A stretch of DNA of 64,000 bases from Effrenium voratum (GCA_963377175.1 CAUJNA010002146.1:646001-710000); one strand, 5' to 3'; numbered from the stretch's first letter, positions 24,780 to 36,754 are shown. The notes: a model not told the origin generated them from the sequence alone. Numbers and translations are program-made.

Positions 24780-24893
24780 ACTATTGGGGGGGGGGTGTTC
24801 CCTCCAAAAGTGGTCTGAATTCAACCACTAAAAGGGGACACCCCCCGATTAAAATCAACCAGGGGTTGATAAATCCGGGGCTAACATTAGCTG
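24780..24893. repeat. Family B element, diverged copy with a G-run
   Basis: Contains a G run, GTGTTCCCTCCAAAAGTGG, ACTAAAAGGGGACACCCCC and GGGTTGATAAAT, ending GGCTAACATTAG. Confidence 0.5.
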
Positions 24894-25997
24894 TTTTAGG
24901 GGACTACCCCCAAAGGCAGACACGCCCATGAAACGAAGGGAGCTTGCCCCAAGCACTCGGTCTTGCAACACCAAAAGGGGCTGCAGTCCCGGTCATCGCC
25001 GGCATGGCGGCTCCTTGAATCTCCAGAAGCCTTCAACTTCCCAATCGGGAAGTCCCTTAAATTCCATCAAATTCCCCACCCTGAAGGGCCCCTGAAAAAC
25101 TGCTCGGGGTTCTCCATAGGCTTGGGAAAACCCAAGCCTTGCTGTGTCCATGATTCATCCACTGGATAATTCATGAGGGTGTCCCGGTATGTCCCAGTTT
25201 TCCTAAACGGAATCCTCACAAGCAACAAAGGATGGCCCTCTCAGAACCCCGATCAATTCCCCTTTCGAGCCCTCAAACACCGTCCTATGTTTGAGGATCA
25301 ACACTCGAATCGGAAGCCTTAGGGTTTCAAAGCCGGAACTTGGAGTGGTTGGTCCTAAATTCACATTTTCCACCATGCAACTTTCAGGAGTCGCCGCGGA
25401 GTCTCCGCCTGTCTCCGTGGAGTCTTCCCGAGGGTCGAAGAGGAAGCAGGCCTGTAGACCATGTGGCAGGCAGTTCTATGTCTCCCAAGTGTTGGGATTT
25501 ATGAACTGGTGTCATTGAGTTGGTCCCTTCCTAGATGAACACGTCTAGCGGGATATGTGATGAGAAATCCTGTAAACTCTAAATCATCCAAGTGTCGGAA
25601 TGCCTGGAAACGGCCAAGTTAAACATCTCCAGCCCCAATGCAAGGCCCCCCCCCGTGCCAGCAAGGGAAAGCATGGAATTGCTGATGGATCCCAGCAAGC
25701 CACTCTAGCAGGAAGCTGAAAACTACTAGCTCTAGCTATAGTTGTTTCTTGTGGTTTTTCCTGGTTACCATGGGTAAGTGGATCTACTGGGTGTGGTTCT
25801 CATTGAACTTTTGCCGACCGACAAGTGGGTTTCTTTGCGTTTTTTTTTTTTTCACAAGCGAGTAGGGCAAATACTGGTTTAGGACCCCGGCCTCACAATT
25901 CCCAGGGCTCTGTTCAAAATGCGAAGACCGGAGACCATGCGCGTTGCCTGTGATAGTGGCCGGAAAAAACTGAATTGTTCAACACGCACAGGATCTA

Positions 25998-26110
25998 ATT
26001 AATGTCAACCCTGGATCACGAATCCTATTGATTGCGGGGTCCCGGAGCCTCCAAAAGTATTAAACCTCTACTAAAAGGGGACCCCCCCCTATTGATGAAT
26101 CAGGGGTTCT
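25998..26110. repeat. Family B element, diverged copy
   Basis: Starts TAATGTCAACCCTGGAT. The interior has CTACTAAAAGGGGACCC and CCCCTATTGATGAATCAGG. Confidence 0.5.
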
Positions 26111-26892
26111 ACTTCAGATTACTTCAGCCGTTTGTTCACGCTGCTTTTCTGGGACTCGAATCACCTTTCAAACCATGCAGGTTCACATAACCACGATTGT
26201 TTGCCCAAGGAGTCTCATGTCATCCAAAATCATCCAAGTTGGGTCAACCATTATCATTTCAGCTGTTGAAGCCTCTTGATCTTGGATCTTAAAGCAAAGC
26301 CCCTTGGAAGAGACCGAATTGTGGGAACGGCTGGTTGAAGGCATGATAGGCGTATAGCAACACATTGTGAGAGATGAGCCAAAGCTGCCACTTTTGTGTC
26401 ACACATGCGCTCATGTTCCGCAACAAGGCGGCTCTAAGCTTCCGAGGCCGGAGATGTCCTAAGTGTGGAATCGCACATCCACACGTAGAACATCCTAGAA
26501 CATTTTACCTCTTTTCCATAGGTTCTAAGTGTATGTCCATGTGGCAAACAACCGAACAGGTCAACCAACATCTATACATCTCAACACGCTTAGGGAATTG
26601 AAAGCTCGGCAATTCCTGGCCTTCTGAGTCAACCAGCGCCAAGGGGTGGTCCTCTGCCTGAAGTGCCCTTGTCTTGTTATGCTTGATTCCAAAGAGCCCT
26701 AAGGTCCTGAGAAGATCGACACAAGAATTTGCGTCTTGGTTCAACTTGGTTGTGGAAAATAACCAGTTTTATGATAAAGTGGGATTCCCATCCCCTCGAG
26801 TTTCTCACTTTGAAGGGGATTCCCTAAACGCCCTAAAAGTGTTTCACCGAAAGTAGGCTTTCCTCAACCGGCCTACACAATCCATGTACCTA

Positions 26893-26976
26893 GAGTCTCC
26901 ATGACCCTTGAACAGTGGGGTCATGACACCTATCTGTTGGGTAATACACCGCTTTTTAAAGGGTCATGGAGACTCC
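26893..26976. repeat. Family F inverted-repeat element, copy 2
   Basis: Perfect arms GAGTCTCCATGACCCTT and AAGGGTCATGGAGACTC, 17 bases each, 84 bases in all. Confidence 0.85.
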
Positions 26977-27099
26977 AGGTAGGTACTATACCAACATTTG
27001 ACCCATTGGAGGGCAAATGTTGATGTCTTTGTTGAAGGTACAACTTTTTGGTGGTTTTAAAGGAAAACCAACAGGTACAGCAAATTCTGCTCAATGGCC

Positions 27100-27203
27100 C
27101 GCACGCCTCTGCGCCGGAGGCAAAGTTCTCGGTGTAGTATGCAGAGGTTTTCATGTCGAAGGCCACGGGGTGTTGGAACCACGGTAGACCCACAGCCGAC
27201 CTC
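27100..27203 (-). CDS. Exon of the long minus-strand gene
   Basis: AG|G upstream opens SAVGLPWFQHPVAFDMKTSA, then YYTENFASGAEACG, ending at a GC donor (GCGG|GC). It lies just upstream of the NVAHA exon. Equivalent regions of G8 proteins are extracellular beta-helix. The motif itself is not diagnostic. Confidence 0.5.
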
Positions 27204-28169
27204 CGAAAAAACAAAAAAATACATGGACGGGTTGGTTCGGCTGCTCTACTTGGATGTTCAACTGATATAGTAGACCAGGTTGTGGTAATGGATACAAGTG
27301 GAGCAACCAAAATTACTCCCCTTATAACCATGGTGACAAACTGCTTACTAAGTGGATTGAACAACCAAGTAGACCAAAACTAAGACTGGACATCAACCCC
27401 TCAGGTAAACTGCTCTGGGTCCCTGAAAAGAGGAAAATCAATAGCTTCCATGGGACAGTTCGGGTTCCCTTCAGAAATGCGGCAAGCAACAAAAAACAGG
27501 TCCGATATAACCCAGCCTCTTTGATGCTTCTAGCGAAGTCTACTCACTTACATAATGGATTCCCTGATCACAGAAGTTGCCTTATCGCAAAAAGTTGATT
27601 GTGAGAAGCTTGGCTATGACCGAGTCTTCGCAACCAAATTTTCTATCATGACTTTGATTGCGAAGACTCAGGATCTGGTCCGGGAAGAAAAAAAACACCA
27701 CAACGCCCCGCAAAGTATCCCAAATGCGGAACCTTGAGCCCAAACCTCGCCCGGCGTTTTGAGCCTGAACAAAACCCATGCGTTCTTCTAGCAAACAAAA
27801 CACGTGAGCTTGTGCAAAAACAAACTCGCAAAACCGGTTGCAGTTTGGTCTCCCTTCACCCTGACGGTCCGACTCGACTATCTTTGGGGTCCTCCCTTCA
27901 GGAATTCGTCGGTGGTCTCCATTTGGAGGCCCCCTTATTTGGGCTGCATTGGAGGGGATGACCTGTCAGGAATCACATGAATGTGTCTCACAGGGGTTCG
28001 TCCCACCACTTGCAACATGTACCCATCACAGTGACTGCATCTCGCTGCTACCAAAAAAACAGCCTGTAAACACCTTTAGCAGGACAATGCCGAGTGGTAA
28101 CCGCGATGCGCTGGACATTGTTTAAACAACCTCGCAGCACCCAACGACGGCACCTGACGGCAAAAACAA

Positions 28170-28260
28170 AACACTGAGTCTCCGCGCGTCCGGGGCGACA
28201 CCACCTGGTTCCCATGCACTGTCACCGCCGCTTTCGGCGCTACCGCGCCCCTGCAAGCTG
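28170..28260 (-). CDS. Candidate exon of the long minus-strand gene
   Basis: The frame AVAPKAAVTVHGNQVVSPRT, then RGDS, follows TTGCAG|GGG. Its start phase does not match the end phase of the 28.8 kb exon, so either a boundary is wrong or an exon is missing. Confidence 0.4.
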
Positions 28261-28699
28261 CTTGTTTTGGGCACGGCTCGGGGGAAAACGGGAGGCATGC
28301 GGGTAGATTCCAAGTACCCTGAGGCTCCGATTGGTGTTGGGTCCTCCAAAACGGCTTGTTTGCACGGGTGGGGTTGTCCAAGGGGTGAACGGAATAAAGG
28401 GCGCATGATCTACGTCCAGCATGGTGGGGTCCCGCCTATCTGAACTCAAGCGAAAACGATGGAGTGTGTCAATTATAAGAGTCGGACGTGGTAAAAGAGC
28501 GACCCCCCCTTTTGCAGGCTACATGTGTTTCAAAAATTGTCCCAGTCCTTCCAGGACAATCTATACCACCCAATTGGTTCCTTCTCCTGAGGGGTTCGTC
28601 CTATTAATAGGGCCAATTCCCAAGACACCCCCCATTGGTCAACCAGGTAACATAGTTTGGGAGCAAACGGTTGGCCATGGGTCAAAATCCCGCACCCCT

Positions 28700-28787
28700 A
28701 GTGAACATCCCAATCCCAACTAAAATGGACTAAAATGGGTGGTGCACCTACCCCAAAATGGTACCGTTGGTTTTGACAACCACAGCC
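28700..28787. repeat. Family C introner-like element, copy 2
   Basis: Shares GTGAACATCCCAATCCC, CTAAAATGGACTAA, GGTGGTGCACCTACCCC and a CACAGCC end with copy 1. On the minus strand it begins at the GC donor that closes the 28.8 kb exon. Confidence 0.7.
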
Positions 28788-28961
28788 AGTTAGGTTCCGA
28801 CTGAGAGAGACACGATCCGTCGAAGAATTTTGGGTGCGCCTCAAGGTGCTCACCGTGACTCCCGGGCCCTTGGGGGACATCACCACGTTCTCGCTGAACT
28901 CCGCCGTGCCCGAGTTGGCCTGGCGCTGGGGCCCTTTTGCGCGGTTGCGCGGACGCGGAGC
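28787..28961 (-). CDS. Exon of the long minus-strand gene
   Basis: AG|G at 28,962-28,963 opens APRPRNRAKGPQRQANSGTA, then EFSENVVMSPKGPGVTVSTL. The frame stays open to ACTG|GC, exactly where a family C element starts. An earlier GT donor (ACG|GTGAGC) would give a shorter exon. NSS and NLT are potential glycosylation sites. Confidence 0.5.
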
Positions 28962-29637
28962 CTGGTAGCCCAAGCTGTGAGAAGCGGATCAGGACGAAAT
29001 ATGTCAAACTCAACCCATCTGGGGCTGTTTCATCTTGAGAGGGGTAGGCTGTGGGCCTTATTGTTTTCCATAATAGTTGTTTTTGCAGACGTGCAAACAG
29101 GATATTTCAAGCGCGGGAGGTGGTGAGGGAGTGGCGGGAACGGACTTCCACTCAAACCCCGGCTCTCAACAGCAACCAGAGGTGTGACTTGTCATCCCCA
29201 GGCCACCTGGTTTCAAAGCGGTCACCTGGTTTCAGGTGAGAAGAAAGCAAGTCTTGCTTGAGCACTAGCAAAACAGGGAGCCATCCACTCAACCTGCATG
29301 AACATCGAATTCAGTCTTGCAGGTTTTACGTGGATCCTGTTTGAATGTCGAGTCGAACTTTTCAGTTGTAGATTATTTGGGTTCCAGGAACTCAACACCC
29401 ATGCTCCAGTCCATGCACTTGTCTCCAATACAACCGGCCTTTTGACAAACGGCCGTGCTTGCTTCGCCTTGCCCCAACTGCCGCGGTTGTGCTTTATGTG
29501 CGAGTCGTCCGTCGAAATCATGTGCGACCGTTTCACCACCTGTTCCACCCGTTGATGGCGACCATGGCAAGGCCCTTGTCTGCTGCCCAGGCCAATCTCC
29601 AAATACATGCAAACACACAAATATTCTTGAGTCATTA

Positions 29638-30079
29638 TTAGGCGTCACAAGCTGCAATGGCTTCCGCAATCAAGTCCGCCGTCTCATGATACCCATTCTT
29701 TCGGGCAAGTTCCTCAGCCGTCCCAGTGAAGGAGTTGTTGACCGACGTTGCGGTCAAGTGGGCCCTGGTTCGCACCCGTACATCTTCAAGCAACCGCGCC
29801 ACCATTCTCGACTTCCCGGCTCCAGCGGCACAAGACAGAGGAGTCGTGCCCGAGCCGTTCCCCTGAAGGATCATCGCAACACATGGATCGGCGCCAGCAT
29901 CCAGCATCGACAAACACACCGGATCGTCATACAAGTTGGGTGCTCCCGGCGCAGGCAGACCCAGCCCAGTCAGCGTGGCGCCAAGGATGGGTCTGCGGCC
30001 AAACTCGTCCGCGGCGTTGTCCGCACCAGGAGCAGCCGGCTCGAGGCCCTTGGCCGCAAGCCACGCCGGGTAGCACCAC
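29638..30079 (-). CDS. Terminal exon of an ankyrin-repeat protein
   Basis: A 440-base minus-strand frame ends in two consecutive stop codons (29,635-29,640). It carries ankyrin signatures: MLDAGADPCVAM, GTTPLSCAAGAGKSRMVARL and ELARKNGYHETADLIAEAI near the C-terminus. Ankyrin repeats mediate protein binding. The exon starts after CCAG|G at 30,080-30,081, and with it the reading frame continues from the exon ending at 30,184. Because it ends with a stop between exons of the G8 gene, it is either a nested gene or gene fragment, or the G8 exons on the two sides belong to two genes. Confidence 0.7.
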
Positions 30080-30183
30080 CTGGCTGTGGGTCAAAAACTG
30101 GTACCCCAAATGGGACCCTGGCAAGTGGAAACATGGACCAAAACCTGCGGTTTTGTGGTGGTTTAATTTTGACCCATACCCGC
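30080..30183 (-). other. 104-base intron made almost entirely of a family C element (introner)
   Basis: On the minus strand the intron begins at a GC donor (GACAG|GCGGGT) and ends at CCAG|G. The family C element fills 30,083-30,178 between CTGTGGGTCAA and TTTTGACCCAT. Removing it joins two ankyrin-coding segments in phase (AG|G completes an Arg codon). This copy is in the opposite orientation to the other three. Confidence 0.65.
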
Positions 30184-30235
30184 CTGTCGATGGCCATCAC
30201 ATCTGCACCCGCAGTGATGGGACCAAGCATCCGTG
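30184..30235 (-). CDS. Penultimate exon of the ankyrin protein (start unresolved)
   Basis: The frame ITAGADVMAID ends at GACAG|GC. AGADVMAID is a standard ankyrin-repeat end. The upstream splice site is not identified. Confidence 0.5.
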
Positions 30236-30669
30236 TGGAGTCGAAGGGAGGCCAATGACGAAGCCCCGATTCACACACAGCTCTCAAGTCATCTGTTGGC
30301 GTTCTTTCTGCGCCCATCGACGTGTGAGACGGCAATGGCTGACAGTTTCAATTGGACAAGATGAGAGTGCTGTTTGTGGTCAGAGAATCTCGGATTGCAA
30401 ATCCAGGTCTGTGCCTGCGTTGACTGGATATTTACACCATGTGATCTTAGGATATTGGTTTCATGTGAAACTGGCTGGATTCCATGCAGTCATAGTGTGT
30501 CTTTGAGGCACAGGAATGGAGTTGTAGGTGATCGAAGTGTCGTGGCTTTGGTTGGGTAAACCTCCCCCCCAAGAAAAACAAAGGGTTTGTTTCCCTTTGG
30601 TTCCTCTTAAACCAACCCCGAAAAAGGGTACCATCTGAAAAAGACTCGCCCATTTGCGGGTATGTAAAC

Positions 30670-30760
30670 TCAGTTGTTCAGTGACCCTGGAAAAGAAAGA
30701 AAGAACTGGAACCCTTTTTGGGGAACACCATTCGTTTTAGTGGAATCGGTGCCACTGAAC
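30670..30760. repeat. Family E inverted-repeat element, copy 2
   Basis: Starts CAGTTGTTCAGTGACCCTGG and ends GGTGCCACTGAAC; the interior GGAACCC and CCTTTTTGGGGAA match copy 1. Confidence 0.75.
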
Positions 30761-30961
30761 TTGCTTGACGTTGGAAGGGGAGCAACAAATTAAACTTTAG
30801 CAGTTCAGTGCTTGGATTTCAACCACAAAACCACAACTTGCGCAAAAATGTGGAAAAATGTGTCCCAACAACAACCATGGTTTAAGCCTCCCTCTTGGGT
30901 TCTCAAACACGGCATTGAGGCCAAACCCAGCGACAACCATGTGAAGAACTGAGTCGTTAGC

Positions 30962-31075
30962 GGGGCATTTGTGCAGACGTGAGCCCTTGGAGCTCCAAGC
31001 CTGAACCAGCACCGCCGGCCCTTCTGCGTTCAGAAACGCCGACTGCTTCACCTCGGAAGCCAAGTTGCGCCAAAC
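30962..31075 (-). CDS. Candidate exon, long minus-strand gene or ankyrin gene
   Basis: A clean frame: RNLASEVKQSAFLNAEGPAV, then LVQAWSSKGSRLHKC. It could be a beta-helix turn of the G8 protein. Which gene it belongs to is not settled, because the ankyrin exons lie just downstream. Confidence 0.45.
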
Positions 31076-33602
31076 AACCAAAGCAAAGTTCTTTGGGGGT
31101 TTGCTTTTTCGGGGGGGGGGGGGGGAACCATGGGAAACCGCTTTTCTTTTGGGGGCGGGGGGGTTGGTTTGTGGGGGGTGGGGAGAAACCGCGTTTTCAG
31201 CACTCTTGTTGGACGGGAAAGGAAAACCAATATGCCCTGGATTCGCAGGGAAATACGGATTCAGTAAGTTTCAAGGCAGCCGCCAGGAGCCCCACAAACA
31301 AATTTGGACAGTTTTTGGGAGGCGTTGAACTCCCACAAACAAGTGAATGGAAGGGGAGGTGTGTTTGGGTCTTCCAGGTGGAAGGCCATATGTGGTTTGC
31401 TTGGCTTCAAGGAAGGCCCTGAGAAGAATGTGAGGCCTTGGGAGGGGAATTCAGAGACATGCATGGGGCCCAACTTGTGCTACCAGGGAATGTGAAGGTT
31501 CTTCAATTGAAGTCTATGTGTTTAGGGCCGGGAACAAAGAGCATCCCAAGAGAGAGACTCAACATGAAACCCGCAAAGCGAGGGATAGAGCAAGGAATTC
31601 AAAGCGATTTACCCAACACAACTTTCGTCATTAAACTGCCTGTGGCCTGCTAAGTTGTGTGGCCAAACCTTGACACCTTTTTCAGGCCTTTTTACAGAAT
31701 GATAAACTCCACCAAACATGTTGGGTTTCAGCTTCTCTCGAGGAATACGCCAAATACCATCGCTTTTGGGTGTGTTGTCACCCTCCGCCCAAAAAAAACA
31801 CATCGCATTTACACCGCCAGGACAAATGTCTGCCCTCTAATCTCCACAACAAATGTTCACACCCTTTCCCCCTAGAATTCTTCAAGTGAAAGAGCACAGC
31901 GGGGCACTGAATGTTTACGCTTGCAAGTCTCTACTATATTGTGTTTTGAGAAAGGGTCAAAATTGGCTGTGCCGCGCCCGCCACGCAAAGTACCGCCATG
32001 AGTCTGACCAATTGACCAGCTAGCGTGTTTTGTTGCACAGCTCTAAGAGGGCAAACCGTTTGTTTGAACATGTTTACAATAATGTCAAAACCTGGCAGAA
32101 TGATTGGATCCTCAAGGAAGTAAAGGACCTACATCGTTTTACCCCGCAGAAAAGACAAAAAAACCTATACCAAAAGGAGAACCGCACCTTCCAAGAGTGG
32201 TCCACGAACCTGTGCTCTTGCGTGGGCCAGTTCAGTCTTGGGAAGGTTCTGGTGGGCCTCTTCAACATGGGAACTCAAAGCCACTACAATTGTCGCTGAC
32301 GGAAATCCGATACGAATATGGGGATGTTCTCCAAAGCAAAGCGGAGACCTTCACGTGATGCCCTCATGGCTTAAAAAACCATGCAAAACATCAAATAGTG
32401 TCAAATCAAATAACTTTGTTGCTTAGCATCCTCAGAGGTCACTTTACCCGCAAGCTCCAAAAAGTCCTGACCTTGCTGGCTGGTAATTACATCTTCAAAA
32501 CCCAGCTATTCCAAAGTACTGATAAATTGTTGCCCCATGAATAGACCCTATAAGTACAAAGTTGGTGTTCTCCCATTTTCTCCCACCCGGGGACATGTCT
32601 TTTCACCGGGCCCACGAAGAAAAAAAAAAAAACATGGCTCTCACACGGTCAAGCCGCATACGCCGCGTGTGGCTCTTGCACTGCCCGCATCGTGAGGCAC
32701 GGAAGCCCCGCGGTGCCTGGCGGGCCGAGTTTTGGCGAGGGACGAAATCCGCTTCTCGCGCCACTTTGAAGCCATGGGAAACATCAGCAAACCGCCAAGC
32801 ATGTGGATGGACCAGCTGATGCAGGACTAAATGAAACCATGGTTGTTTAAGTTTCTTAGTATTTACGTTGGGGAAGCATCAGAAACCAGGGCCCCAGGGT
32901 TTCTTAGGTGGTGCGAGGTGGATTTCGCAACCATCCACAGTAGGAAATGTGTTTATGCGATCCGGGAACCTTTCTATGCTCCAAATACCAACAACGTTAA
33001 CATACTTAATACACATTTGCTTTCGGGTTTGATGTGCCAAGCCCTAGTGGAAAACCCATTTTGAAACGCTAGGATCTTCTTTTGGACACATCAGAGTAGA
33101 TGGATGAACCTTTGGGGATGCGGTTCCCCTCTACGATGGGTTACACCCTCCTATGCATCAACCACCACCCTCCAATGTCCAAAAGTGGGGGTGGTAGGTG
33201 GACAAATCCGAAGCTTTCTTATGTTAAAGGCTGGAACTAGGATTTTAGCATTCAACTGTGGAGTCCCATGTGTTCCTTGCCAACCAGAAAGTACCCCCCA
33301 CTATGATGTCACATGATGTCAGCCCCTGACTAATTAACAGGGATCGGTTTTCATTCTAGGAAAGCTGGCTCGTCAAAATATAATCTCGTCATATTGAATA
33401 TGCTGATATTGTTTTGGACAATATGGTTCTCGTCATCTTGCCCTCCTTTCCCACGGCCCACCCCAAACAGGCCCTTTTGACACCCGCATAAGCAAGTCCG
33501 GATCCCCATCGACAAAGACCTCCTTGCACAAACGGGCAGTGAGCACCCCCCCCTTCCGAGGAAAGCAGCTTTATGGGAACTCAGCTTGTTTTACAACATC
33601 CC

Positions 33603-33687
33603 CTAGGTCCTCCAGTAGAGAGGTTAGAATAAGGGTACCCTTTTATCTAGTCTATTTTAGTAGGGGAACCCTCCCCCAAAAACGGGT
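33603..33687. repeat. Family A element, truncated copy
   Basis: Begins CTAGGTCCTCCAGTAG and contains AGTCTATTTTAGTAGGGGA and ACCCTCCCCC, then breaks off before the right arm, next to the coding-like stretch at 33.69 kb. Confidence 0.75.
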
Positions 33688-33689
33688 CC

Positions 33690-33910
33690 CCATTTGATCA
33701 GCTCGCGGCACCGCCGACTTCGGTCCATAGCCTCTGATTCAAAAACTTGTAGCAAAGAACTCAGGAACTTTGCCCGAGCCTCAAAGCCCTTGTGGGGTCT
33801 TTTTTCTTTAATTGCCTTTATGGCTGCGCTGTCAACAATGACCGCTGACCGACTGGTCCCTAAGGCATTGGGCGCCAAAAAAAGGGCGCGTCGACGGCAA
33901 CCAGCTCTGA
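33690..33910 (-). CDS. Unrecognised coding-like segment
   Basis: A minus-strand frame of about 70 codons: APNALGTSRSAVIVDSAAIK, AIKEKRPHKGFEARAKFLSS, LLQVFESEAMDRSRRCRELI. It is charged, helical and soluble-looking, unlike the extracellular exons around it, so it may belong to the mobile or decayed element at 34-35 kb. An in-frame TAA lies upstream at about 33,918. Confidence 0.45.
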
Positions 33911-34033
33911 ATTACTGAAAGCAGCCTGGGCAAACGGGCAGCACGGCTTGCGGCGGGAGAACTCCGCGGGGCGCGGCACGCGAAGCTTAGAAGGGACAGG
34001 GCGTGTTCTTATGTTGGGGGGTTCGTCTAAGCC

Positions 34034-35010
34034 TCAGACACGAGCCGCTTTACGCGGAAGAACCCACATAACCGAGGGGCTTGCAAAACTCGTTCCCCGA
34101 AATAAAAGGGCTGGGGCTGGGGGTCTTATTCGAACCAGCGTTGCTCTGCGCCCGCCTCCTAACCAAGGGGGACCAAGAATGAGCGTAAAGAGTTTAGTCG
34201 GGCTCTCCTGCTTGTTTGGCCAAGCGCTGAGCAACGCGCGGTAGAGGTTCGCTTTTCCTTTGCTCGCCGTCGCGTCCCGCGTCGAAAGGACAAGAGTCTT
34301 AGCCGGAACAACGTGTTGTGTTTTCGACGCGGGACGCAGCCGCCGCCCTCTGTCTTCCTTCTGCTGAGGCGGGCGCCCTTTGTTCGGGCTTGCTGCAGCG
34401 CGAGTCGCCGCTTGCCTGTCGCCTTGCTTCTGACGATCGCTTCTTGACTCGCCCTCGGCCCCTGGCGCGCGGCCGCGGATCTCCTCAGCTTGCGTCGCGC
34501 CGACCGACACGCCGCGCCGACCCGTCGACCGCCCCGCCTTCTTTCTTAACCAGGAGGCAGTTCGGGTGCTGGGAGACGTCGCCCACCCTCCTTGCTCGCC
34601 TTCTTGCCCTTCTGGCTCTTCTTCGCTTTCGCGGCTTTTGTCTTTTTCTCCTCTTTGACTTGTCAGCCTTCTTTTTCTTCTTGTCGGAGGACGACGAGGA
34701 CTCTTCGGAGGCCGCGGAGCTCACAGGCCTCTCCGAGGAATCATCTGCGGTTGCGCGCGTGCGCTTCCGCTCCAAGGACAGGGCCTCCGCCGCGCCCGCC
34801 ACAGCTTCCTCCATCCAGGCGGTCAGGCGCCTCGCCGACGGCTTCTTTTTGAAGGCCGCCGCGCAGTCGGTCTTTGCCTCGACCCTGGGAGCCCACTGCT
34901 CCGGGTGCAGGCACATGGCGCCAGAAACGATGTGGCCCAGGCGGCACACAATGCCAGCCGCCGAGCCCGTTTACATTTTTTCTCCCCATCCTCTGTCAGG
35001 TAGTCCAGGA
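34034..35010 (-). pseudogene. Decayed basic-protein element, probably a retroelement or gene fragment
   Basis: The most GC-rich block of the host part. The frame 34,949-34,485 reads MEEAVAGAAEALSLERKRTR, an acidic Ser run, then a Lys/Arg tract (KKKKKADKSKRRKRQKPRKR). It stops and continues in another frame to 34,034 (GRAPGAEGESRSDRQKQGDR). The composition resembles a nucleic-acid-binding tail or a gag-like region. No reverse transcriptase motif was seen. The frame change means it is broken or contains an intron that was not recognised. Confidence 0.4.
34268..34336. repeat. GC-rich inverted repeat
   Basis: GCGTCCCGCGTCGAAA and its exact complement TTTCGACGCGGGACGC are separated by about 35 bases, inside the decayed element. 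Confidence 0.75.
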
Positions 35011-36621
35011 AATGGCTCAAGTGGTCGGAGAGCTCCGCGGGATCTCACTGGCGGGGGGCGAGCGAGGCTCGGAACCTTTCCTTTTTGCGCCTCGCGCCCC
35101 CGCGCCTCCGCAGGACGAGTTGGACCTTCGAGGCCAACGAGCAAGAATTTGCGGCCGCCCTGGCTCGGAGCCGGTCCGGGGCGCCCGAAGAGGCAGGCGA
35201 CCCGGGCGCGGCGCCGAGCACTGGCTAAGACCAGCAGAGCAAAGTGGCCGCGCACAAAGAAGAAAAAAGTAATTTTTGGATTCCCCTCCCGCGGATGACC
35301 ACCTTGTCGCGGTGGGAGGGCTCAGTACCCGGCTGCGGCCGGGGAAGCCAAGAGTCACCCAAGGCTTGTGTGTGGCGAGCTAGCTTCCCCTAGGATAATA
35401 TGATTCGCTGGTTTCTACGATCTCGAGGTCTGTCAACTTTTGCCTCCAAAGACAGTGGCACAGTTGGTTTCACCCCGAACTCAGACCAATGTTCGAGCCT
35501 TTGCCATCTACTTGGCGTTGGACTACGGGGATATTGTATGGAACATGTCATGCTAAAACTAGTTGTCTAGAAACCAGTTGTTAGTCCCATACCTCCGGTG
35601 GCACACGGGCATGCATCTCAATTTGGGACCGTTTTGGTGGACATCATTTAGGCGTGGACTCATGTTGAGGTGGTTATTAAAGCCACGTGAAGAAAACACG
35701 GTTTGTTGAAGGCACCAAAAAAACGGTAGCTGCTTTTTGTTTCAATTCCAAACTTAAAATCGTAATTGTTTGTAACATACATTCCTTTTAAAGGGCGAGG
35801 TTCTAAAAGCAAACCAAAAGGGAAACCAGCCGCTTGGAGCTTCCGAGCCTGTCGAGACCTGGCCGCAGCCGCTGAAGACCATACCCTGCACGCCTCGACT
35901 TGGCAAATCCAAGCGACGTCGGGAAGGTGGGGTTGGGGTGTAACGGTGAATCCCCTGCCATGAAAAAAAACATACCTCACGTGGTGGAAGCACCCGAGCA
36001 ACTGGAAACCATCAAATACCATTCGGCCTTCCTTGTTCTACATTACCCCCAGCTTCCTGGGGGCGGACCCCGCCTCCCTATACGGGTTACCTTGGTGACC
36101 CGGTTGGTCATTCAAAATGCTTGGCAGGAATCTGCGCCAAACCTTCCCCCAAAGGTTGTCTGGCAGGTCCGGCGGACCTCCATCCTTGTCATGGAGGATG
36201 TCTCAGGTGGCTGTACATCCCCCCTCCCTGGTACTGAGAAAAGGGCTACCCTTTTGTAGGTGTAATGGATAGGCCTAAGAGGCTAAGGACACACTAAAAG
36301 ACCAGCGTTTACAACCCGAGGGTAAGCGACATAAGGCAGCTGGTTCTGGCTCAAGCTTCAGACCGCTTGCGGAATCCCACCGATGGTTTTGGATCTCGCT
36401 ACAACGCAAAAATTAGAATCACAGCGGTGGCGTACTGTTTGTGACTTATGGCCATTGATTTCAGTTCGGGACCCTTTTGCGCACATCCTTTAGGTGGGGC
36501 TGCAAGCAGGCTCCATCCTTCCGCGAAAACTTGTCACGTTTTGCTGCCCGCGTCAGAGACGCTCTGCGCATGCTGAAGGCCGCTTGCGCGCAACCGCGCC
36601 TCGCGGATTAATTTGTTGAAA

Positions 36622-36752
36622 TGAGTCACAATCAAAACCCGGTACTAAAATGGTCTACCCAGAACCATGTAAAGAATTTACAAGGCGGCCGCAGCTATTT
36701 CTGGTTGGGATCGTCCCTTACTAACCTTCATCTACCCCGGCTTTGATTGTGC
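36622..36752. repeat. Family D inverted-repeat element, copy 4
   Basis: Left end TGAGTCACAATCAAAACCC, right end CCGGCTTTGATTGTG. On the minus strand the right end follows AAG|G, giving a possible GC donor (AAG|GCACAATC). Confidence 0.75.
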
Positions 36753-36754
36753 CT

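Noticed and set aside
34318..35298. 326-codon plus-strand frame
   Set aside because: It is antisense to the basic minus-strand frames in a GC-rich block where stops are rare; its composition (Arg/Ala/Ser) shows no domain.
35840..35925. GC-rich island with three open minus frames
   Set aside because: No frame stood out and splice signals were weak, so no exon was called.
36350..36365. Resemblance to the dinoflagellate spliced-leader end (TTCTGGCTCAAG)
   Set aside because: Only about 12 bases match with one mismatch, there is no upstream leader sequence and no gene start nearby.
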